DNA from: an uncultured Salinimicrobium sp.
GTDB taxonomy: Bacteria; Bacteroidota; Bacteroidia; Flavobacteriales; Flavobacteriaceae
Length of the DNA stretch: 6,997 nt
Direction of reading: 5' to 3'
Assembly (NCBI GenBank): GCA_946887025.1
Contig: CAMPJY010000129.1
Location: 1-6,997, forward strand
Shown here: positions 1 through 5,551 of the stretch, piece after piece
Numbering within the stretch: the stretch's first letter is position 1
Layout of the letters: each line of letters starts with the position of its first letter
Notes under the pieces: model-generated
Database searches by the model: none
What the model was told of the DNA's origin: nothing
The model's input: the letters and a program-made list of their open reading frames with translations, nothing else
Translations under genes and position numbers: made by a program

Positions 1-193
1 GGACTAAACAACCTCAAATCCCTGTAAGGGTAGGTAAAGTGAGGGTTATTCTCTGAGAGGATTTTCTTTTGCAAGGGAGGTAGAACTGGGCGCAGCTATT
101 AACTCCCGGATGTAAATAAATATATTAAAATGGTATGAAAAATAAGGAAGGCCTCTCTTGCGCAGTATCATTTTTTTATTTTAAATTTAAGTT
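1..193. other. Noncoding stretch with no supported gene
   Basis: No reading frame of useful length is present on either strand. On the + strand the frames are closed by stops at 25-27 (frame 1), 5-7 (frame 2) and 54-56 (frame 3). At most a few C-terminal codons of an upstream gene could lie here, and nothing identifies such a gene. The only structures seen are short: a 4-bp stem with a 3-nt loop at 20-30 and a 3-bp stem at 51-59 followed by a T-rich run at 62-70. Either could be the remains of a terminator for a gene to the left, but both are too weak to call. The rest is A/T-rich, with a run of seven T at 171-177. Confidence 0.6.
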
Positions 194-201
194 TATGTTT
201 G
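194..201 (+). promoter_or_regulatory. Isolated Bacteroidota -7-like motif (TATGTTTG)
   Basis: The eight bases match the Bacteroidota housekeeping -7 consensus TAnnTTTG exactly. No TTTG or TTG -33 element is seen about 17-23 bases upstream, where the sequence is an A/T run, so this may be a chance match in A/T-rich DNA. If active, transcription would start near 208, a few bases before the hairpin at 216-250. That is why it is listed. Confidence 0.25.
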
Positions 202-215
202 AAATGTGAACCTTA

Positions 216-250
216 ACCTGGGATCTCTCATCTTTACTAAGATCTCAGGT
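216..250. repeat. Inverted repeat / hairpin, 11-bp stem and 13-nt loop
   Basis: The left arm (216-226, ACCTGGGATCT) pairs with the right arm (240-250, AGATCTCAGGT) over 11 positions. Ten are Watson-Crick pairs and one is a G-T wobble (221 with 245). The loop is 227-239. No T tract follows on the + strand, where the next bases are a run of G, and none follows directly on the - strand. A standard intrinsic terminator is therefore unlikely. It could be the 5' stem of a small RNA, an RNA-stabilising structure, or a protein-binding dyad. It is the strongest secondary structure I found in the leader. Confidence 0.6.
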
Positions 251-401
251 AGGGGGGCTATTGTCTTTAATCAATTTTCTTTTTGAAAAAGAGATGTTTA
301 AGCCTCAGATTTCTAATGGACTTCCGACTCTTTAAAAATTCCTGCTCGACGAATTGCGCTATAAAATCGGTGAAAAATATGCGCTCCCAAAAAGACATGG
401 T

Positions 402-428
402 GGCATTAATGGCGCTAATGGCGCTAAC
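402..428. repeat. Three tandem copies of a 9-bp unit
   Basis: Three adjacent 9-mers read GGCATTAAT (402-410), GGCGCTAAT (411-419) and GGCGCTAAC (420-428). The last two differ only in the final base, and the first differs from the second at two positions. A 9-bp period keeps any reading frame, so this could be slippage within a former coding sequence or simply an intergenic microrepeat. No function can be assigned. Confidence 0.7.
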
Positions 429-429
429 T

Positions 430-448
430 ACCCTAAATCGGGTTTTTT
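430..448 (+). terminator. Weak terminator-like stem with T run
   Basis: ACCC (430-433) pairs with GGGT (440-443) around a 6-nt loop, and a T run follows directly (443-448). The order (stem, then T run) is right for an intrinsic terminator on the + strand, but a 4-bp stem is short and probably weak. It would be a plausible 3' end for any short transcript starting near 208. Confidence 0.25.
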
Positions 449-507
449 GTAAGAAAATTCATTCCGGAAGTGTTATTGTGCCGCCAGGGGGTGCAATAGG
501 ACAGTAA

Positions 508-702
508 ATTGGGACGAAAGGCTCCCAGGGAGGGGTAAAGTTAGTAGAAGCCCTGCCTTCACAAAAACATGGCCCCTGAGAACGCCACGCATCAGGCGAT
601 TCCCTTCTTTTTGTCAACAAATCTCCGCACTCATTAAACCTTATCCCTTCTTCCCTGTCTTAATACTGGTCGCAAAATGCATGGAAAATTTTTGTTCTTT
701 TA
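508..702. other. Noncoding stretch between weak ORF region and operon promoter
   Basis: No protein gene is seen here. The stretch contains a CTCCC-A-GGGAG palindrome at 522-532, two competing short stems near 575-598, and a pyrimidine-rich, C/T-biased run from about 600 to 660. The base composition differs from the genes downstream. Nothing in it resembles a tRNA, an rRNA or a recognisable riboswitch. Confidence 0.5.
583..613 (+). terminator. Weak terminator-like stem before the operon
   Basis: CGCC (583-586) pairs with GGCG (595-598) around an 8-nt loop, and a T-rich run with C interruptions follows at 600-613. An alternative stem, CCTGA (575-579) with TCAGG (592-596), overlaps it. Either could end transcription arriving from upstream and insulate the efflux operon, but neither stem exceeds 5 bp, so this is a tentative call. 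Confidence 0.2.
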
Positions 703-720
703 GTTCTGTTTTATCAGAAC
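703..720. promoter_or_regulatory. Likely operator for the operon's own regulator (inverted repeat)
   Basis: GTTCTG (703-708) and CAGAAC (715-720) are perfect reverse complements separated by the 6 bases TTTTAT, giving an 18-bp dyad. An additional GTTCT half-site sits just upstream at 694-698. The dyad overlaps the place where the -33 element should be and ends 6 bases before the -7 element at 727, so a bound dimer would block RNA polymerase. Known: MarR-type regulators bind dyads of about this length as dimers, often in their own promoters. Inferred: the binding protein is the regulator encoded 34 bases downstream. No second copy was noticed elsewhere in the window. Confidence 0.6.
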
Positions 721-734
721 CAATCGTATCTTTG
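705..734 (+). promoter_or_regulatory. Probable Bacteroidota promoter of the efflux operon
   Basis: TATCTTTG at 727-734 is an exact match to the Bacteroidota -7 consensus TAnnTTTG. A degenerate -33 element (TCTG at 705-708, against TTTG) lies 18 bases upstream, within the usual spacing range. Transcription would begin near 740, giving a leader of only about 14 nt before the ATG at 754. The -33 element lies within the left arm of the inverted repeat at 703-720, which suits a repressible promoter. The weak -33 could mean low basal activity. Confidence 0.65.
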
Positions 735-753
735 CGCCCTCAAAAACGAGCAG

Positions 754-1263
754 ATGATGAATGAAAAGGAATTAGAACAACAAAAATCAGAATTAATTGA
801 GCAGCTGGGCGTACAGCTGGAGTGCGATAATCTCGCTCCGCTGGCGGCACGGATCTTCGCCACGCTGATCCTGACGGGGAAGGAAGGAATCACCTTCGAG
901 CAGCTGGTTTCCGACCTGAATGCCAGTAAAAGCAGCGTCTCCTCGCATCTGGAGAACCTCCAGACGAGTCAGAAGGTACGCTATATCACCAAACCCGGCG
1001 ACAGGAAACGCTATTTTATCATCCATCCCAACCTGATGGTCAACGTGATCGACGAGATGACCTCCAAATGGGAAACGGAAAAAGAACTCCACCAGAAGGT
1101 GCTTAACTATAAAAAGGAATACAACAAAAAAGCCGAGGAGGAACTGAAGTTCGACCTGGAATTCCAGCAGGATTTCCTGACCTTCCTGGAAGAAGCAACT
1201 TCAGCCATTCAGAAATTCAAGTCCAAAATTCAAAAGAAACAACTAACAAATTACAACAGCTAG
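754..1263 (+). CDS. GbsR/MarR-type winged-helix transcriptional regulator
   Basis: A 169-residue cytoplasmic DNA-binding protein. After a helical N-terminus, residues 29-40 (PLAARIFATLIL) form the helix usual before the winged helix in this family. Residues 46-75 contain the helix-turn-helix, with the recognition helix near SKSSVSSHLENLQ (58-70). The wing is about 76-90 and contains PGDRKRY. Residues 95-165 are strongly charged and helical, probably a dimerisation coiled coil. No metal-binding cysteine cluster is seen; there is one cysteine, C24. The length fits the short GbsR/MarR-like proteins of Bacteroidota. Two ATG codons in a row (754 and 757) could serve as start; the A-rich leader without a Shine-Dalgarno site does not choose between them. 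It is the first gene of the pump operon, 4 nt before the adaptor, so it probably autoregulates the operon through 703-720. Repressor rather than activator is an inference from operator position, and the ligand is unknown. Confidence 0.88.
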   Translation: MMNEKELEQQKSELIEQLGVQLECDNLAPLAARIFATLILTGKEGITFEQLVSDLNASKSSVSSHLENLQTSQKVRYITKPGDRKRYFIIHPNLMVNVIDEMTSKWETEKELHQKVLNYKKEYNKKAEEELKFDLEFQQDFLTFLEEATSAIQKFKSKIQKKQLTNYNS

Positions 1264-1267
1264 TACA

Positions 1268-2386
1268 ATGAGAAAATTAAGTTACTTAAGCTTTATATTC
1301 ACTTCGCTTCTATTTATTTCCTGCGGAGAAGATCAGGGAGGTCAACAGCAAGCCCAGGGACCTATGCCTTACCCTGTGATTGAAATTCCTGTAACTGATG
1401 TTACAGGTTATACAACTTACCCCGTGAGTATTGAGGGTACCGTGAACTCAGCTGTACGTGCCAAGGTATCGGGCTATATTACGGACGTCCTGGTGGATGC
1501 AGGTGAGAAAGTGAGGAAAGGACAGACCCTTTTCCGTCTGGAAACCGCGACCCTCAATCAGGAAGCCAATGCGGCCCAGGCCAACGTAAATGCGGCCCAG
1601 GTGGAAGTCGATAAACTGAAACCCCTGGTGGAGAAAGGTATTATCAGTCCGGTGCAGCTGGAAACAGCAAAAGCCCGTCTGGCTCAGGCGAAAGCAGGGT
1701 ACAGCAGTGTGGCAGCCAGCATTGGGTACGCCAATATCAAGAGCCCTGTAGACGGGTATGTGGGAAGCATCAATTTCAGGGAAGGAGCTTTGGTGAGCCC
1801 CGCTGATCCTGTTCCGCTGACTGTGGTTTCCGACATTGATAACGTTTATGCTTTCTATGCCATGAACGAAAGGGATTACCTGAACTTCATCCAGAATGCC
1901 GAGGGCGAAACCATGACTGAAAAGATCGCCAACTTCCCTCCTGTGGAGCTGCAGCTGGTGAACGGGGAGATCTATTCTGAAAAAGGGAAGATTGAAACCG
2001 TGACAGGACAGGTAGACCCTTCTACCGGGACGGTTGGATTCCGGGCAGTATTCCCCAACCCCAACAGAATCCTTGCCAATGGGAACAGCGGAAATATCCT
2101 GATCCCCAAGATCTACGAAAACGTACCTGTAGTCCCGGAATCTTCCACCTTTGAACAGCAGGGAAAGGTACATGTGTTAACCGTACAGGGGGATAGCGTG
2201 GCGATTTCAAAAGTTATAGAAGTACGGGACCGTGTGGGCAACCTGATAGTTGTTAGTTCGGGAATTGAGCCAGGTGAAAAGATCATCGCTCAGGGAGTGG
2301 GAGCCATCAGAAGTGGAACTCCGGTGCAGCCACAGCCCGTTGCTTTTGACAGTATCGCCAATTCCATTGAAACCGTTTTTAAATAA
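1268..2386 (+). CDS. RND efflux periplasmic adaptor (membrane fusion protein), lipoprotein
   Basis: A 372-residue AcrA/MexA-type adaptor that links the inner-membrane transporter to the outer-membrane channel across the periplasm. Residues 1-18 are a lipoprotein signal with lipobox FISC, giving lipidated Cys19. A flexible Gln/Gly-rich linker follows (20-33). The first lipoyl half is about 61-92 (VRAKVSGYITDVLVDAGEKV). A coiled-coil alpha hairpin rich in Ala, Gln and Glu covers about 93-150. The second lipoyl half is about 151-187, with the family motif YANIKSPVDGYVG. The beta barrel is about 188-280, including the VDPSTGT...FPNPN segment at 249-266, and the membrane-proximal domain is about 285-355. 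The length matches AcrA/MexA (roughly 380-400). The short hairpin suggests direct contact with a TolC/OprM channel such as the one encoded downstream. It starts 4 nt after the regulator's stop, without a Shine-Dalgarno site, and its first codons are A/T-rich. All adaptor domains are present, so it looks intact. Confidence 0.94.
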   Translation: MRKLSYLSFIFTSLLFISCGEDQGGQQQAQGPMPYPVIEIPVTDVTGYTTYPVSIEGTVNSAVRAKVSGYITDVLVDAGEKVRKGQTLFRLETATLNQEANAAQANVNAAQVEVDKLKPLVEKGIISPVQLETAKARLAQAKAGYSSVAASIGYANIKSPVDGYVGSINFREGALVSPADPVPLTVVSDIDNVYAFYAMNERDYLNFIQNAEGETMTEKIANFPPVELQLVNGEIYSEKGKIETVTGQVDPSTGTVGFRAVFPNPNRILANGNSGNILIPKIYENVPVVPESSTFEQQGKVHVLTVQGDSVAISKVIEVRDRVGNLIVVSSGIEPGEKIIAQGVGAIRSGTPVQPQPVAFDSIANSIETVFK

Positions 2387-2395
2387 GATTCAGAG

Positions 2396-5300
2396 ATGCT
2401 AAAGACATTTATCGAGAGACCTGTACTTTCTACAGTAGTTTCCATAGTTATATTAGTTTTGGGAGTACTGGGCCTCACCACCCTCCCCGTGACCCAATAC
2501 CCGGATATTGCGCCGCCTACCGTACAGGTGTCTGCCAACTATCCCGGAGCGAACGCAGAGACGGTGCTGGAATCCGTGATCATTCCTATTGAAGAACAGA
2601 TCAACGGGGTGGAGGGGATGACTTATATCACCTCTACCGCCAGTAATAGCGGGCGGGCAAGTATCACCGTGTTTTTTGAACAGGGAGTCGATGCCGATAT
2701 CGCTTCGGTTAACGTACAGAACCGGGTTGCCAGGGCTGCGCCTTTGCTTCCGCGGGAAGTTACGCAGTCCGGGGTAGTAACTCAGAAGCAGCAGACCAGT
2801 GCCCTGATGTTCCTGACCATGGTTTCTGAAAACGAGGATTACGACGCGACCTTTATTCAGAATTATCTGAACATAAACGTGCTCCCGGAACTAAAAAGGA
2901 TCAATGGAGTTGGGGATGTTTCGGTCTTCGGAGCCAAGAATTATGCGATGAGGATCTGGCTGAATCCTGAAAAACTTCAGGCCTACAACCTTATCCCGAC
3001 CGACGTTATCGCAGCCATCAACGAGCAGAGTCTCGAGGCTGCAGCGGGATCTTTAGGACAGAACTCCGGAGAGGCTTTTGAATATGTGATCAAATACGGC
3101 GGGCGTTATACCACCGCTGAAGAATATGGGGACATCATAATCAAGTCCCTGGACAACGGACAGTTCCTCCGTTTGAAGGATGTTGCCGAGGTCGAACTGG
3201 ATGCCGAAGGTTACACCGTGGTTTCTGCAACCAACGGTTTACCGGGGGTGAGCATGGGGGTATACCAGACTCCGGGATCCAATGCCCAGGAGATCATTGA
3301 AACCATCCACGCCAAGCTGGCGGAACTCGAGGAAAATTTCCCGGCAGGGATTACCATGCTGACCAACTTCGACAGTAACGAGTTCCTCGAAGCCTCCATC
3401 AACAAGGTGGTGGTGACCCTGATTGAAGCTTTCCTGCTGGTATTCCTGGTGGTGTTTATCTTCCTTCAGGATTTCAGGTCGACCCTGATCCCTGCCATCG
3501 CGGTACCAGTATCCATTATTGGTACCTTCTTTTTCCTGAACTTGTTTGGGTATTCTATAAATCTATTGACGCTATTTGCGCTCGTGCTTGCCATCGGGAT
3601 CGTGGTGGATGATGCCATTGTAGTGGTCGAGGCGGTGCACGCCAAACTCGAGGAAGGTGCCAAAACTGCCAAAAAAGCGACCATGTCAGCCATGGATGAG
3701 ATCGCGGGAGCCATTGTTTCCATTACCCTGGTGATGGCAGCGGTATTTATTCCTGTGACCTTTATTCAAGGGCCTACCGGGGTATTCTATGAACAATTTG
3801 GGGTGACCCTGATGGTTGCGATCGCGATATCTGCGGTGAATGCCTTGACCCTGAGCCCTGCGCTCTGTGCCCTTCTGTTGAAATCCCATCAGGATGAGGA
3901 ACACAAGAAGAAAAACTTTCTGCAGCGTTTCTTCACAGGATTCAATACCGCCTTCACCGCCACTACCCAGCGCTATGTCAGGTCCCTTGGCTTCCTGTAC
4001 AAACATAAATGGATCACCGCGGTTATCATTCTTGCATCTGTAGGGGGGATACTTTGGGCAAATGCGACCACTCCCACAGGTTTCGTACCGAGTGAGGATA
4101 GAGGGATGGTCATGGTAAACGTTTCCTTACCTGCAGGGGCATCGCTGGACAGAACCGTGGCTGTGACCAACGAGATCAGTGAGCGCGCTCGCCAGATCCC
4201 CGGGATTTCAACTACCACCCTGGTAAACGGGTTTAGTTTAATCGGGGGTGCCGGAAGCAACTATGGACTTGGGTTCATTAAACTGGATCCATGGGATGAA
4301 AGGGAGGACGAATCCATGTCGGCAGACGCCATTATTGGGCAGCTGTTCGCCATGGGAGCGAGCATTCCCGATGCCGAGATCCTGTTCTTCCAGCCACCAT
4401 CTGTTCCCGGATTCGGGATTTCTTCAGGATTTGAACTGCAGATCTTAGACAGGTCGGGAGGAGAATTCACCGAACTGGATGCTGCAGCCCAGCAATATTT
4501 AAGGGACCTGATGGCCCGCCCAGAGATCCTTTATGCTTCGACTTCCTTCAACACCGGTTATCCTCAGTATGAGATAGACCTGAATGTAGCCAAGGCGAAA
4601 GAAGCAGGAGTCTCCATCAGCAGTATCTTTTCGACCCTGCAGGGGTATATTGGAAGTTTCTACGCCGCGGATTTTGCCCGCTTTGGAAAGCAGTACAGGG
4701 TATTTGTTCAGGCCAAGCCTGAAGACCGTGCCACTGTAGGCGACCTGAATTCGCTCTTTGTTCGGAATGCTCAGGGAGAGATGGCACCTATTACGGAATT
4801 TGTGGAACTGAAACGGGTTTACGGGCCCCAATCTGTTACTCGATACAACCTGTTTAATGCAGCAGCGGTAAATGGGGCTCCGGCTCCGGGGTATTCCTCG
4901 GGGGATGCCATCGCAGCCGTCCAGGAGGTGGGGACAGGATCCCTGCCTGCCAACTATGATATCGCCTTCTCGGGACTTACCAGGGAAGAGATCTCGGCTG
5001 GAAACCAGACCCTGTTCATCTTTTTGCTGAGTATCCTGTTTGTGTACTTCATCCTGGCGGCGCAATACGAAAGTTATCTGCTTCCGCTATCGGTTCTGTT
5101 TTCCCTGCCTGTCGGGGTGATGGGGGCCTATGTGACAACCTCACTTACAGGTTTGGAAAACAACATCTATTTCCAGATCGCCCTGATCATGCTGCTGGGA
5201 CTGCTGGCGAAAAACGCGATCCTGATCGTGGAATTCGCCATCCAGCGACGAAAGGCCGGCTTCTCCATAGTCGACTCGGCCTTTGATGCGGCGCGGGTGC

Positions 5301-5542
5301 GTTTACGTCCAATCCTGATGACTTCCCTTGCGTTTATTATCGGGCTTTTACCGCTGGTTTTTGCAGGAGGGATTGGAGCAGCAGGTAACCGATCCATCGG
5401 TACCGGAGCGGTAGGTGGTCTGCTCATAGGAACCATCCTGGGAGTGTTCATCATCCCGATCCTGTTCATCCTGTTCCAGTGGTTGCAGGAGAAGGTGGGA
5501 AAGAAACCTGAGACTTTAGCGGAAAACAATGAACCTATTTAA
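2396..5542 (+). CDS. RND multidrug efflux transporter, AcrB/MexB-like (HAE1 type)
   Basis: A 1048-residue inner-membrane proton/drug antiporter, nearly the same length as AcrB (1049), working as a trimer. It begins with the typical MLKTFIERPVLS and ELPVxQYPxI-like segment (TLPVTQYPDIAPP, 29-41). Twelve membrane segments are seen: TM1 about 10-28, TM2-TM6 within 337-494, TM7 about 537-556, and TM8-TM12 within 869-1030. Two large periplasmic loops (about 30-335 and 557-868) form the porter and docking domains. The proton relay is complete: D405 and D406 in GIVVDDAIVVVE (TM4), K939 in GLLAKNAILIVEFA (TM10), and R971 and T976 in RPILMTSLAF (TM11). DDAIVVVE and the overall sequence fit drug-type (HAE1) rather than heavy-metal pumps. 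By-eye alignment to AcrB keeps trap residues F178, F613 and F627 but replaces F136 by A136, F610 by T608 and F617 by L615, so the substrate range may differ. The switch loop is about 613-623. It lies 9 nt from each neighbouring gene. Substrates cannot be predicted. Confidence 0.96.
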   Translation: MLKTFIERPVLSTVVSIVILVLGVLGLTTLPVTQYPDIAPPTVQVSANYPGANAETVLESVIIPIEEQINGVEGMTYITSTASNSGRASITVFFEQGVDADIASVNVQNRVARAAPLLPREVTQSGVVTQKQQTSALMFLTMVSENEDYDATFIQNYLNINVLPELKRINGVGDVSVFGAKNYAMRIWLNPEKLQAYNLIPTDVIAAINEQSLEAAAGSLGQNSGEAFEYVIKYGGRYTTAEEYGDIIIKSLDNGQFLRLKDVAEVELDAEGYTVVSATNGLPGVSMGVYQTPGSNAQEIIETIHAKLAELEENFPAGITMLTNFDSNEFLEASINKVVVTLIEAFLLVFLVVFIFLQDFRSTLIPAIAVPVSIIGTFFFLNLFGYSINLLTLFALVLAIGIVVDDAIVVVEAVHAKLEEGAKTAKKATMSAMDEIAGAIVSITLVMAAVFIPVTFIQGPTGVFYEQFGVTLMVAIAISAVNALTLSPALCALLLKSHQDEEHKKKNFLQRFFTGFNTAFTATTQRYVRSLGFLYKHKWITAVIILASVGGILWANATTPTGFVPSEDRGMVMVNVSLPAGASLDRTVAVTNEISERARQIPGISTTTLVNGFSLIGGAGSNYGLGFIKLDPWDEREDESMSADAIIGQLFAMGASIPDAEILFFQPPSVPGFGISSGFELQILDRSGGEFTELDAAAQQYLRDLMARPEILYASTSFNTGYPQYEIDLNVAKAKEAGVSISSIFSTLQGYIGSFYAADFARFGKQYRVFVQAKPEDRATVGDLNSLFVRNAQGEMAPITEFVELKRVYGPQSVTRYNLFNAAAVNGAPAPGYSSGDAIAAVQEVGTGSLPANYDIAFSGLTREEISAGNQTLFIFLLSILFVYFILAAQYESYLLPLSVLFSLPVGVMGAYVTTSLTGLENNIYFQIALIMLLGLLAKNAILIVEFAIQRRKAGFSIVDSAFDAARVRLRPILMTSLAFIIGLLPLVFAGGIGAAGNRSIGTGAVGGLLIGTILGVFIIPILFILFQWLQEKVGKKPETLAENNEPI

Positions 5543-5551
5543 AAAACAGAA

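Noticed and set aside
294..335. Short 13-codon ORF (ATG at 294) as a leader peptide
   Set aside because: It lies more than 400 bases before the operon, has no attenuator-like structure directly after it and no repeated regulatory codons.
283..507. 74-codon open frame with a TTG start (ATG possible at 316)
   Set aside because: TTG starts are rare in this group, the translation resembles no family I recognise, it is partly low-complexity (ALMALMAL from the 9-bp repeat), it has an unusual Cys/Ser-rich mix, and no promoter directly precedes it. I treat it as a chance frame or decayed remnant.
691..694. TTTG at 691-694 as the -33 element of the operon promoter
   Set aside because: It is 32 bases from the -7 element at 727, too far for the usual spacing of about 17-23. 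The degenerate TCTG at 705 is better placed.
703..720. GTTCTG/CAGAAC inverted repeat as a terminator hairpin
   Set aside because: No T run follows and it sits just before an exact -7 element, so an operator role is more likely.
1..753. tRNA, CRISPR array, riboswitch or insertion-sequence end
   Set aside because: No T-arm GTTCRANNC with a paired acceptor, no regularly spaced repeats, no recognisable aptamer and no terminal inverted repeats with target duplication were found by eye.
1448..2173. 241-codon open frame on the - strand across the adaptor gene
   Set aside because: It is an antisense shadow of a well-conserved adaptor gene. Its translation is rich in Cys, His and Phe with no family features.
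4499..5065. 188-codon open frame on the - strand inside the transporter gene, and other antisense frames at 3466-4260 and 5167-5529
   Set aside because: All lie opposite a continuous, fully conserved RND transporter reading frame. Their Ser/Pro/Met/Arg-rich translations are typical of reverse-strand reading of such genes.
2396..5542. Heavy-metal (CusA/CzcA-type) transporter
   Set aside because: The TM4 motif DDAIVVVE, the AcrB-like lengths and periplasmic loops, and the lack of Met/His metal-relay residues favour a drug-type (HAE1) pump.
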